The notes beneath the pieces are model-generated. The model searched no databases. It worked only from the letters and a program-made list of their open reading frames with translations, and was not told the origin of the DNA. Shown here piece by piece: positions 1-8,192 of a DNA stretch of 64,000 nt. Within the stretch, counting starts at the first letter, position 1, and each line of letters begins with the position of its first letter. The DNA comes from Oscillospiraceae bacterium (GTDB taxonomy: Bacteria; Bacillota; Clostridia; Oscillospirales; Oscillospiraceae). The stretch lies in contig JAJQCF010000011.1 of assembly GCA_021202845.1 (NCBI GenBank), forward strand, positions 1 through 64,000, read 5' to 3'. The translations under genes and the position numbers were made by a program.

Positions 1-26
1 GCTTCCATTCTATCCTTTCCCAAAGG

Positions 27-56
27 GCGCCCGCTTCGGCGGGCGTTCTTGTTTTT
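27..56 (+). terminator. Intrinsic terminator of a gene upstream of the window
   Basis: A GC-rich stem with a TTCG tetraloop (arms 27-34 and 39-46) is followed by TTCTTGTTTTT. It has the shape of a Rho-independent terminator for a plus-strand gene that ends before the window. Confidence 0.8.
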
Positions 57-60
57 GCCG

Positions 61-111
61 AGAAAAGCAAATCCGAACCGAATTACCCAATTGGATAATT
101 CGGTTCGGATT
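61..111 (-). terminator. Terminator of the first LysR gene
   Basis: A perfect 16-bp inverted repeat (70-85 and 96-111) lies just beyond the stop of the minus-strand LysR gene. On the minus strand it is followed by TTGCTTTTCT, as expected of an intrinsic terminator. Confidence 0.75.
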
Positions 112-137
112 ATCAAAAACTGCCGGTATATTTGCGG

Positions 138-1067
138 CTATAGATTATACGGCGAGGAGGTGAAGCAATCGACCGAGGCCAGTATCAGGTCTATCATCAC
201 CTGCGCGGCGCGGCTGAGCGGGAGGGCTTTGTGCGTTATGAGGTAGACGGGGCGTTTATAGACGACCTCTTCCGCAAGGTGCAGCAGCAGAACGTCCTCC
301 GCGGCCTCGTAGTTGTTCAAAAACGGCAGCGGAACAAAGGAGTAGCCCCTGCCGTAGCGTACCAGCTTCATTTGCAGGTCAAGCGACGGCACCTCTATGG
401 CCGGCTTAAACTCCAGACCGGCGCGCTCGTATAAATGTTCATAGTGGCGGCGGACGCCGTAGCCAACATTGACAAATATCAGCGGCAGCTCGTTCAGCTC
501 ACGCAGCGTGACCTCGCTCGAAGCGAACTTTGCATACTTTCTTCCCACCACGGGGACGTTGTCAGAGGTGTATATTTGCTGCAAATTGAAGTCGTCAAGG
601 CGGCTGCCCTCGGGGATACTCATTATTGCGAAGTCAATCTCGCTGTTGTTGATGGCCTCCTTGGCCACGGCTGCGGAGTAGTGGTTCATAGTGATTCGCA
701 CCTTGGGATACTTTTCGCAGAAGCGTCCCAAAATCTGCGGCATGGAAAACGTGTACGCCACGGCCTCGCTGACGGCTATGCGGATTACGCCGCCCTCAAG
801 GGAATGCATCATTTTCAGCTCTTCCTCACCGGCGAGCAGCAGATTCAGCCCGGGCTTGACTCTGGAGAAGAGCACCTCGCCCGCGGAGGTCAGGCGAACG
901 CCCTTCGGCGTGCGCAGGAACAGCTGATAGCCTATCTGCGATTCGAGCGCCTGAATTGCCTTTGTCACGGTAGGCGGCGTGAGGCAGAGCTCCTCCGCCG
1001 CTCTGCCGAGGCTGCCCAGCGTGGCGGCGTAGTAAAATGTGCGGTAGTATTCAAGGTTCACGGACAT
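138..1067 (-). CDS. LysR-family transcriptional regulator
   Basis: This is a 309-residue protein of usual LysR length. It has an N-terminal winged helix-turn-helix (about residues 3-62, with the typical run LGRAAEELCLTPPTVTKAIQALE) followed by a two-lobed effector-binding domain. It is divergent from the flavoprotein/TRAP operon and separated from it by 154 bp holding an inverted repeat. By LysR precedent it probably activates that operon in response to the imported substrate or a product, and represses itself. The start has AGGTGA upstream. The effector cannot be told from sequence. Confidence 0.9.
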   Translation of the reverse strand: MSVNLEYYRTFYYAATLGSLGRAAEELCLTPPTVTKAIQALESQIGYQLFLRTPKGVRLTSAGEVLFSRVKPGLNLLLAGEEELKMMHSLEGGVIRIAVSEAVAYTFSMPQILGRFCEKYPKVRITMNHYSAAVAKEAINNSEIDFAIMSIPEGSRLDDFNLQQIYTSDNVPVVGRKYAKFASSEVTLRELNELPLIFVNVGYGVRRHYEHLYERAGLEFKPAIEVPSLDLQMKLVRYGRGYSFVPLPFLNNYEAAEDVLLLHLAEEVVYKRPVYLITHKALPLSRAAQVMIDLILASVDCFTSSPYNL

Positions 1068-1093
1068 AAACAGTTCACCTACTATTAGATATT

Positions 1094-1122
1094 TTGAAAT
1101 AATATCATTATAAATATTTCAA
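1094..1122. promoter_or_regulatory. Candidate LysR operator, inverted repeat
   Basis: TTGAAATA (1094-1101) and TATTTCAA (1115-1122) form a perfect 8-bp inverted repeat in the divergent region between the LysR gene and the reductase operon. The AT-rich spaced dyad and its position are typical of LysR binding sites. The assignment is by position and symmetry only. Confidence 0.5.
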
Positions 1123-1145
1123 TTTACGAAATCAGGCGGATATAT

Positions 1146-1151
1146 TATAAT
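1146..1151 (+). promoter_or_regulatory. Candidate -10 box of the reductase/TRAP operon
   Basis: A perfect TATAAT lies 71 bases before the flavoprotein start codon. No good -35 box is found 17 bases upstream, which suits an activator-dependent promoter working from the adjacent LysR dyad. Confidence 0.45.
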
Positions 1152-1221
1152 CTAAACATAAAGAAATTGCAAGCATTCTGAAAAACCTGTTTTAAAGCAC
1201 TTGGGCAAGGAGGGTGAGCCG

Positions 1222-3183
1222 GTGGATTTTCAGGCCAACAGAGGAAATGAGCAAATCCGATGGCCCTATGCCGTCAGATACGATAAAGTGAACTGTGTCA
1301 CAACCGATGTCCTTGTCATCGGCGGCGGACTGGCGGGCTGCTGTGCGGGAATTGCCGCGGCGCGGCGCGGTCAGCGTGTGGCGGTGTGCGACAAGGCTCC
1401 CATAAAAAAGAGCGGCTGCGGCGGCGCGGGAATGGACCACTGGAACACCGTGCTGGAAAACCCCGACAGTCCCATGTCGGCGGAGGAGAATGTCGAAAAA
1501 GGCCGCGACACGGGAATGTGCCACAGGGACTACATAGCCGAAAAGGGCGCGTGGGCGGCGCTGCTGGAGTTAGAAAAAATGGGGCTGAACATACGCGACG
1601 ACTTGGACGAGTTCGCGGGCGCCCCGACACGTGACGAGAAAAGCGGCCTGCTGAAAGCCTATGACTACCGCGAAATGGTGGCGGTCAAGCTGCACGGCGG
1701 CAACTTCATAAAGCCCGTACTCTATTCCGCGCTGAAGGACGCGGGGGCGGAGACATACGAGCGCGTTATGATAACCTCGCTCCTCACCGAAAACGGCGAG
1801 CAGGGCAAGCCGGTCGCGGGGGCTACGGGCTTCTCGCTGGAAACAGGCGAGTTTTATGTGTTCAGCGCCAAGTCTGTTATCATCACGGCGGGCTACGCCT
1901 GCAGCATGTGGATATACAACCTCGAAATCACCGGCAACAGCTACCGCTGGGACCCGAACGAAATCGGCGAGGGGCTGGCAATAGCGTGGAACGTCGGCGC
2001 CGAGGTTTACGGTATGCACCGCGCCGGAAGCACAAAGGGCAACAACCCCTTCGCTTGGCCGCGCTTCGGCATCGGCAACCCCTCCAACACTTGGTTCCCC
2101 TGCTCCATAGTTGACAACAACGGCAAAGAGGTGCCGTGGGAGGACGTCAACGGCAAGCCGCTGACCGATGTGCTCTCGCGCAATATGCCCGCCGAGGGTC
2201 AGCCGTATATCGGCTCGAGCAAGAGCGACAATCTCAGCGGCATAGGTCAGGCCAACATCATTCACGATTTGCCGGAGCGCATACGCGCGGGGGAATACGA
2301 GCTGCCGCTTTGGGCGGACCTCGCGGGAATGCCGGAGGACGAGCGCCGCAGCATCTGGGGCGTTATGATAGGCAACGAGGGCAAAAGCCGCTTCACGCTC
2401 TACGACCTCTACACACGCAGCGGGTTTGACCCCGACAAGGATATGCTGATGGCTCCCATTGAGAAGCCGGAGAACTATTTAAAATTCGGCGCTTGGTTCC
2501 ACGGAGAGCCCGACGTTGTCAAGCCGTGGCGCACCGAAAACGGCGGTCAGGGTGAAATAGCCTGCGACTGGAACCTGATGACGAACGTACCCGGACTGTT
2601 CGTGGCCGGAGCCTCCGGCGGGCTGGAGGGCTGCTCGTTCGCCTGTTCCAGCGGCTTTTACGCCGGCAACAGAGCCGCCGAGTTCGCGCACAAGAGCGAA
2701 CGGCGGACGCTTAACAGGCAGCAGATTGACACCGAGCGCGAGAGGGTTTACGCGCCCGTTGAGCGCTGCGGCAGCGCCGAGGCCTATGTCAGCTGGAAAG
2801 AGCTGTGGGGCGGTTCCACAAGGGTTATGCAGCAGTGCTGCGGCGAGTACAGAACCATACCCATACTCCGCCAAGGTCTGAAATGGCTGGACAGCATAAA
2901 GCGCACCGAGGCCAAGCAGACCTACGCGCGCAACCCACACGAGCTGGCGCGGGTACTTGAGTGCGAAACGCGCATCACCGTTTCCGAAATATTTCTCAAC
3001 GCCTGCATTGCGCGCATAGAGGCCGAGGACGCGGGCGAGGACGGCAACGGCTACATATTCAACAAGCTGGAAAACGGAAAAGTCCTGACGCTGCACAAGG
3101 AAAAAATGTATTGGCTCAAGGGAGACAATGAGGCGACATATTTGGAAAATTACCTGAAATGCACGGCGGAAGAGAGGGGCTGA
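1222..3183 (+). CDS. AprA/fumarate-reductase-like FAD-dependent oxidoreductase
   Basis: This 653-residue cytoplasmic flavoprotein has an N-terminal Rossmann FAD motif (GGGLAG, about residues 34-39) and a C-terminal FAD segment near NVPGLFVAGASGG. The overall layout is that of the adenylylsulfate reductase alpha / succinate dehydrogenase flavoprotein superfamily. No signal peptide or membrane segment is seen. I chose the GTG at 1222 because AAGGAGGG lies just upstream; an in-frame TTG at 1201 lies ahead of that site. It is followed after 5 bp by an AprB-like ferredoxin, so the two probably form an AprAB-like pair. The window shows no sat gene or other sulfate-reduction gene, so an APS reductase role is unlikely. 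Reduction of an organic acid or unsaturated substrate imported by the linked TRAP system is inferred. Confidence 0.8.
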   Translation: MDFQANRGNEQIRWPYAVRYDKVNCVTTDVLVIGGGLAGCCAGIAAARRGQRVAVCDKAPIKKSGCGGAGMDHWNTVLENPDSPMSAEENVEKGRDTGMCHRDYIAEKGAWAALLELEKMGLNIRDDLDEFAGAPTRDEKSGLLKAYDYREMVAVKLHGGNFIKPVLYSALKDAGAETYERVMITSLLTENGEQGKPVAGATGFSLETGEFYVFSAKSVIITAGYACSMWIYNLEITGNSYRWDPNEIGEGLAIAWNVGAEVYGMHRAGSTKGNNPFAWPRFGIGNPSNTWFPCSIVDNNGKEVPWEDVNGKPLTDVLSRNMPAEGQPYIGSSKSDNLSGIGQANIIHDLPERIRAGEYELPLWADLAGMPEDERRSIWGVMIGNEGKSRFTLYDLYTRSGFDPDKDMLMAPIEKPENYLKFGAWFHGEPDVVKPWRTENGGQGEIACDWNLMTNVPGLFVAGASGGLEGCSFACSSGFYAGNRAAEFAHKSERRTLNRQQIDTERERVYAPVERCGSAEAYVSWKELWGGSTRVMQQCCGEYRTIPILRQGLKWLDSIKRTEAKQTYARNPHELARVLECETRITVSEIFLNACIARIEAEDAGEDGNGYIFNKLENGKVLTLHKEKMYWLKGDNEATYLENYLKCTAEERG

Positions 3184-3188
3184 CAAGC

Positions 3189-3530
3189 ATGGACAACAAC
3201 TGTTACATAGTTCCCAATCCCTCCGGCCCCACGCTGGCTGTCAGCATCGACCCCGAAAAGTGTGTTGGCTGCAACTCATGCGTCAACATCTGCCGCATAC
3301 AAACGCTCTTGCCGAACCCCGAGCACGGCAAACCGCCGGTGGTGGCCTATCCCGATGAGTGCTGGTACTGCGCCTGCTGCGTGGAGGCCTGCCCCAGAGG
3401 CGCGCTGGAGATGCATCTGCCGATAAACCAGCGCATATTTTTCAAGCGCAAGGAGACGGGCGAGGTTTTCAGAATCGGCGCGGCTGACTGCCCTCCCAAG
3501 AGCTACTTCAAGCCGCCCGTCGGCTGGTAA
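3189..3530 (+). CDS. AprB-like 2[4Fe-4S] ferredoxin subunit
   Basis: This is a 113-residue protein with two CxxCxxCxxxC clusters (Cys25, 28, 31, 35 and Cys58, 61, 64, 68) and a C-terminal tail of about 45 residues ending PPVGW. The tail resembles that of AprB subunits, which wraps around the flavoprotein. It presumably carries electrons from the NuoF/HndD-like proteins to the FAD of the preceding gene. The start at 3189 is preferred over an in-frame ATG at 3159 that lies inside the previous gene; GAGAGGGG sits upstream. Confidence 0.82.
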   Translation: MDNNCYIVPNPSGPTLAVSIDPEKCVGCNSCVNICRIQTLLPNPEHGKPPVVAYPDECWYCACCVEACPRGALEMHLPINQRIFFKRKETGEVFRIGAADCPPKSYFKPPVGW

Positions 3531-3545
3531 AGGGGAGGTAACGAA

Positions 3546-4832
3546 ATGAATGTTTTGCAAAGCCTCCAAGCCGTGCAGGCGCGCTGCGGCTGTCTGCCGC
3601 GCGAGGAAGTGCGGCGCGCTGCGGCCGAAGCGGGAGTGAGCGAGGCCGTGGCCGTGGGAGCCGCCGAATTTTACAGCTACTTCAGCTTCACCGAGGACGG
3701 CACGGGCGAGCACATAGAAAATTACTACCCCGTGCGCAGGAAAGGGCTTCTGCTGGGCAGCGGCGCTTACGACAGGGAAAAAATTTTTTCCATGAGCGCC
3801 GCGGAGGTAATAAACGAGCTGAAGCTCTCCGGCCTTGCGGGGCGCTCCAGCGGGTTCCCCGCCGGAGACAAGTGGGAGCTGACGGCAGCGCAGAGCGGCG
3901 AAAAGTACGTTGTCTGCAACGCCGATGAGGGCGAGCTTTTCACCGGCAAGGACAGAGCTATATTGGAATGTAACCCCCGCGCCGTGATAGACGGCATTGC
4001 CCTCTGCGCGCGGACGGTTGGCGCGGGAAAGGCGTTTATCTACCTCCGCGCGGAGTACGGCGACCTGAAGGAAAAGCTGCTGGCCGCCATAGCTGAGGCA
4101 GGGCGCAGCGGGGAAATCGAAGTGCGTATGGGCATGGGCTCTTACGTCTGCGGCGAGGAGACGGCCTTGATAGCCTCCATAGAGGGTGCACGCGGCGAAA
4201 CGCGGCTCAAGCCCCCGTTCCCCGGCGTCAGCGGACTTTATGGCAGGCCGACCGTTGTCAGCAACGTGGAAACGCTGGCATGGACGCCGTATATCATGGA
4301 CTTGGGCGCGGGATGGTTCCGCTCCGCGGGTTCCGCCGACTGCTGCGGGCCGAAGATATATACGGTCACGGGCTGCGTGAAGGCTGCCGGAGTTTATGAG
4401 CTGGACGGCGCGGTGACGCTGCAAGACCTGCTTGAGTGCGCCGGAGGCGCGGCCGAAGAGATAGCCGCCGTGCAGACCGGCGGCGGCTCGGGAGCGATAG
4501 AAATGCCGCGGCTTTCCGCCGACGCCAACTCCGCCGGCTGCGGCTCGGTGAGGTTTATATCCCGCGGCGAGAACATGGTCGGATATGTTATAAATCTTAT
4601 TGATTTCTTCGCCGCCGAGTCCTGCGGCGTATGCGTTCCCTGCCGCATCGGACTGCAAAGGGTACGCTCCGCGCTGAGCGCTGTGCAAAGCAAGACTGCC
4701 GAGGCCGAGGACATTGAACGCCTGACTGAGCTGTGCCGCTACATAGCGCGCAACTCCCGCTGCACGCTCGGCAGAGCCGCGGTGACGCCGGTGCTCTCGC
4801 TGCTGCAAAACTTTTCGGAGGCGGTGCAATGA
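3546..4832 (+). CDS. NuoF-like NADH:acceptor flavoprotein with fused NuoE-type helical domain
   Basis: This is a 428-residue protein. Residues 1-46 resemble the helical N-terminal part of NuoE/HndA, but the thioredoxin-like [2Fe-2S] half of NuoE is absent. The rest is NuoF/HndC-like: the FMN/NADH loop reads GRSSGFPAGDKW (100-110), one residue shorter than the family GRGGAGFP. CNADEGE (124-130) and YVCGEETAL (200-208) are present. The N3-type [4Fe-4S] ligands are Cys360, 363, 366 (ESCGVCVPC) and Cys406. It probably takes electrons from NAD(P)H and passes them to the neighbouring iron-sulfur proteins. Its stop overlaps the next start (ATGA), suggesting coupled translation. The altered nucleotide loop makes the donor uncertain. 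Confidence 0.82.
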   Translation: MNVLQSLQAVQARCGCLPREEVRRAAAEAGVSEAVAVGAAEFYSYFSFTEDGTGEHIENYYPVRRKGLLLGSGAYDREKIFSMSAAEVINELKLSGLAGRSSGFPAGDKWELTAAQSGEKYVVCNADEGELFTGKDRAILECNPRAVIDGIALCARTVGAGKAFIYLRAEYGDLKEKLLAAIAEAGRSGEIEVRMGMGSYVCGEETALIASIEGARGETRLKPPFPGVSGLYGRPTVVSNVETLAWTPYIMDLGAGWFRSAGSADCCGPKIYTVTGCVKAAGVYELDGAVTLQDLLECAGGAAEEIAAVQTGGGSGAIEMPRLSADANSAGCGSVRFISRGENMVGYVINLIDFFAAESCGVCVPCRIGLQRVRSALSAVQSKTAEAEDIERLTELCRYIARNSRCTLGRAAVTPVLSLLQNFSEAVQ

Positions 4833-6268
4833 AAATTGTCATTGACGGAAAACAGATAGAGGCGAAGAACGGAGCCACCATACTGCAAGCCGCCGCGGAA
4901 AACGGAATCAGCATACCGACTCTCTGCTATCTCGCCGAGGAGAACAAAATTTCCGCCTGCCGCGTCTGCGTTGTCAGCGTCAAGGGCCAGCCGAGACCCG
5001 TTCCGGCCTGCTCCACCGCGGTGCGCGAGGGCATGGAAATTGTAACGGACTCGCCCGAGCTTCGCGCCGACAGGCGGACGGCTCTGGAGCTGATATGCTC
5101 GAACCACAACATGGACTGCACATACTGCCCGCGCGGACACGACTGCCGTCTGCGGGAGCTTTGCCGGGACTACGGCGTTGACGACCACGCTTTCGGAGCG
5201 GGGCGCAGGGACGCCAAGCGCGACGCCTCCACTCCTTGGCTGGTGCGCGATAATTCCCGCTGCATACTCTGCCGCCGCTGTGAGGCCGTTTGCCGAGGCG
5301 TTATCGGAATATCCGCGATTTCGGCGGGGCACAGAGCGGGCAGAACAGAAATAGGCTTCACTCTGCCGCTGAACGAGACAGAGTGCGTGGGCTGCGGAGC
5401 CTGCGCAGCGGTTTGCCCGACCGGCGCGCTGACGGAGCAGAACAATGAGAAAAAAGCGTGGAAGGCAATTTACGACAAGACTAAATTCACAGCGGCAATC
5501 GTCTCCCCGAATACATATACGAGCATAGGACGGATGTTCGGCGACGCGCCCGACACTCCCTGCGGCGGCAAGATAGCCGCGCTGCTGCGCAAAATAGGCT
5601 TCGACGCCGTGTACGACGGGGGCAGCTTTGACCCCGAGATTCCCGAAAATATATTCGACGAAGCTGCCGAGCGCCCGATTTTAATCGGCGAGTGCCCCGC
5701 TTGGAAACGCTACGCCGAGAGGAATTTTCCCGAGTACGAGTTCATTTCCTACGCAGGCGGAGCGGAGTGCCTTGCGCGCAGGCTGAAATGTGAAAAATCT
5801 GACAAGCGCATATTTGCGGTCAGCTTCGATAACTGCATTGCCAAAAAGGACATTGAAAGCAAAGACGGAGTGGATTTGAACCTCACCACGAGAGAGCTGT
5901 TCTGGATGCTGCGCAGAGCCTGCGTTTCGAGCTTCACCGCGGGAAAGATATGGGACAGCACAGCGCCCGAGGCGTTTGACACGCTGCCGGAAAGCAAAAA
6001 GCCGTCCGCGCCGTCGCTCATGCCTGAGCTTTATGAATTTACCGTCAAGCACGACGGAGCGGACTTGAAAATCGCCAAAATCAGCGGGCTGGCCGCGGCA
6101 AAAGCCGCTGCCCTCAGCGGAAAATATGATATACTGGAAGTCCGGGCGTGTCCCGGAGGCTGCAAAAACGGCGGCGGAGGCTCGCCGAGCGGCGGGGACT
6201 TTCCTCAAGCGTGCATAAAGGAGGCGGTAGTCATAGCGAATGAGCTGTTGACGGAGAAGCATATATAA
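4829..6268 (+). CDS. HndD/NuoG-like iron-sulfur protein with degenerate [FeFe]-hydrogenase domain
   Basis: This is a 479-residue protein. It has an N-terminal [2Fe-2S] domain (Cys33, 44, 47, 61), a His-Cys3 [4Fe-4S] motif (His93, Cys97, 100, 106), two ferredoxin clusters (Cys145-155 and Cys186-196), then an H-cluster-like domain from about residue 220. The cluster-binding cysteines persist (Cys289, 336, 441, 445). The first motif reads GECPAW rather than TSCCPxW, so the proton-relay Cys is Glu288. The second reads DNCIAKK rather than MPCxxK. The third reads EVRACPGGC, with Arg in place of Met. The domain is about 100 residues shorter than in true hydrogenases. H2 chemistry is therefore unlikely and an electron-transfer role is inferred. 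The start at 4829 overlaps the upstream stop. Confidence 0.8.
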   Translation: MKIVIDGKQIEAKNGATILQAAAENGISIPTLCYLAEENKISACRVCVVSVKGQPRPVPACSTAVREGMEIVTDSPELRADRRTALELICSNHNMDCTYCPRGHDCRLRELCRDYGVDDHAFGAGRRDAKRDASTPWLVRDNSRCILCRRCEAVCRGVIGISAISAGHRAGRTEIGFTLPLNETECVGCGACAAVCPTGALTEQNNEKKAWKAIYDKTKFTAAIVSPNTYTSIGRMFGDAPDTPCGGKIAALLRKIGFDAVYDGGSFDPEIPENIFDEAAERPILIGECPAWKRYAERNFPEYEFISYAGGAECLARRLKCEKSDKRIFAVSFDNCIAKKDIESKDGVDLNLTTRELFWMLRRACVSSFTAGKIWDSTAPEAFDTLPESKKPSAPSLMPELYEFTVKHDGADLKIAKISGLAAAKAAALSGKYDILEVRACPGGCKNGGGGSPSGGDFPQACIKEAVVIANELLTEKHI

Positions 6269-6296
6269 TAACAGATAGAAGAAGGAGGAATGGAAA

Positions 6297-6815
6297 ATGC
6301 CCTATCCGAAGCTCTTGAAAAAAATCAACCAAATATTCGGCAGAATCGGCGGGTGTCTTTGCTTTGTTGTCGCCATTATGTTTTTGGCCGAGGCAATTCT
6401 TCGCTACGTGTTCCGCCACCCGACATCATGGATGACCGACTATGCTACATACCTGCACTGTCTGGCTCTGTTCATGGGATGTGCTTATACCTTCCAAGTT
6501 CACGGTCACGTCGGTGTGGACATGGTGCGAAAAGCGGTGGACAAAAAGACACATTGCGCTCGCAACCGCATCGGTTCGCGTATCATGGCAATAGTCGGTC
6601 ACTGCCAGACGCTGGTGTTCCTCGGCATAACAACCTACTGGGTCTTTAAGATGATGATGAACAGCTACAGCTTAGGCTCAATGACCGCGGCTACCTACCC
6701 CATACCCCAGTTTGTGCTCTACCTGATAATTTTCTTAGGCTGTATTTTGATGCTTATCACCGTGTTCTTCATAGTCCTGACGCTTTTCACGGACAGCGAC
6801 GAATACATAGAATAA
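6297..6815 (+). CDS. dctQ: TRAP transporter small permease (DctQ family)
   Basis: This is a 172-residue membrane protein with four predicted hydrophobic segments, the usual DctQ size and pattern. It is the small membrane subunit of a tripartite ATP-independent periplasmic-type transporter. The order Q-M-P follows within 2.9 kb. AAGGAGGA at 6282-6289 gives good spacing to the ATG at 6297; an overlapping ATG at 6290 is in another frame and only 1 base from the site. Co-transcription with the reductase genes suggests that it brings in their substrate. Confidence 0.9.
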   Translation: MPYPKLLKKINQIFGRIGGCLCFVVAIMFLAEAILRYVFRHPTSWMTDYATYLHCLALFMGCAYTFQVHGHVGVDMVRKAVDKKTHCARNRIGSRIMAIVGHCQTLVFLGITTYWVFKMMMNSYSLGSMTAATYPIPQFVLYLIIFLGCILMLITVFFIVLTLFTDSDEYIE

Positions 6816-6828
6816 GGAGGCCGGATAA

Positions 6829-8163
6829 ATGCTGTATTCTTTGCTTATTATTCTGATAATACTTATTATCTCAATAGCCATCGGCGGACCTATCGCCACA
6901 ACGCTCGGCTTCACGGCCTCAATGGCAACGCTGCTGTTTCTTTCCACCGGCCACCTCTCGTTCCTTGCAACCAAGATGTATGACAACGCCATAAGCACGG
7001 ACAACGTCATAGTGCCTCTGTTCATTATGATGGCCGAATTTATGGCAAAGGGCGGTATTGCCGAGGACATATACTACGTCATGGCGAAGTACCTGCGCAA
7101 GATAAAGGGCGGCCTCGCCGTTGCCACGACCTTGGCCTGCACCATTTTTGCCGCGCTCTGCGGCTCCTCGCCCGCCACTGCCGCCACCATCGGCAAGGTT
7201 TCCTTGGAAGCTATGAGGAAGCGCGGCTACCGCGACGACTTCTCAATCGGCACCGTCGCTGGCGGCGGTACGCTGGGAATAATGATTCCGCCCAGCATCA
7301 CGCTGGTTATGTACGGCATACTCACCCAGACTTCAATTTTGAAGCTGCTCATGGCGGGTATTCTCCCCGGACTTCTGCTCTCGGCTCTCATGTGCGTATA
7401 CTCAATAGTCCGCGCGCACGTTACGCCGGAGGTCATAGGCCAGCAGCGCCATATCAAGGGCGCTCCGGCGGCGCAGCAGGAGATAGTATACGAGGAGTAT
7501 AACACAAACTTCCTGCAGGACTTTGCCAAGGCCGGCCCCGCGCTCATTCTTATTGCGGTCATAATCTACGGCATGTACTCCGGCGCGGCCACCGCCACTG
7601 AATGTGCCGGTCTGGGAGCCGTTGTTGCCTTCCTGCTTGTCGTGTTCAAGCGCAAGATGAATAAGCAGGTGTTCTTCACCTCTATGGAAGCAACCGTCAA
7701 GTCCAGCTCCATGATGATACTCATGCTGACCGCCGCGCTGATGCTCACCAACGTGGTCGCCCGCCTCGGCATTGCCACCGCGCTGGCGCAGATGTGCACA
7801 AGCCTGAACGTGAACCGCTGGGTCATTATGATAATGCTGTTTATTCTCTGGTACTTCTTGGGCTGCATCATGTCCCCGACCGCAATGGTCACCCTTACAA
7901 TACCTTTCGTTTTCACCCCGCTGACTCAGCTCGGCTTCGACCCCATTTGGCTCGGCATAGTTTCCACCCTCTGCGTAGAAGTCGGCATGATTACTCCGCC
8001 TGTCGGCAACAACCTGTTTATCCTCAAGCAGACCACCGGCCTTGACATTGGCACCATTATCAAGGGCGCTCTGCCGCAGATAGGCGTGCTCACCTTCGGT
8101 CTGGCAATTCTCTGCATATGCCCCAGCATCACCACTCTCATTCCGTCCCTCATGTCAACGTGA
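6829..8163 (+). CDS. dctM: TRAP transporter large permease (DctM family)
   Basis: This is a 444-residue, very hydrophobic protein with about 11-12 membrane segments. It has the DctM-type signatures SSPATAATIG and GGGTLGIMIPPS near residues 110-160. It is the ion-coupled transport subunit that works with the neighbouring small permease and binding protein. AAGGAGG precedes the ATG by 8 bases. Its length is normal for DctM. The substrate cannot be deduced, but TRAP systems mostly carry carboxylates and sulfonates. Confidence 0.92.
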   Translation: MLYSLLIILIILIISIAIGGPIATTLGFTASMATLLFLSTGHLSFLATKMYDNAISTDNVIVPLFIMMAEFMAKGGIAEDIYYVMAKYLRKIKGGLAVATTLACTIFAALCGSSPATAATIGKVSLEAMRKRGYRDDFSIGTVAGGGTLGIMIPPSITLVMYGILTQTSILKLLMAGILPGLLLSALMCVYSIVRAHVTPEVIGQQRHIKGAPAAQQEIVYEEYNTNFLQDFAKAGPALILIAVIIYGMYSGAATATECAGLGAVVAFLLVVFKRKMNKQVFFTSMEATVKSSSMMILMLTAALMLTNVVARLGIATALAQMCTSLNVNRWVIMIMLFILWYFLGCIMSPTAMVTLTIPFVFTPLTQLGFDPIWLGIVSTLCVEVGMITPPVGNNLFILKQTTGLDIGTIIKGALPQIGVLTFGLAILCICPSITTLIPSLMST

Positions 8164-8192
8164 CATAAAAATATTTGAAAAGAGGTTAAGAA

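Noticed and set aside
1222..3530. Dissimilatory APS reductase AprAB
   Set aside because: The similarity is at superfamily level, and no sat, dsr or qmo genes are nearby; linkage to TRAP and NuoF-like genes points elsewhere.
4829..6268. Calling this gene an active [FeFe]-hydrogenase
   Set aside because: Key second-sphere residues are replaced and the catalytic domain is shortened; no maturase genes are in the window.
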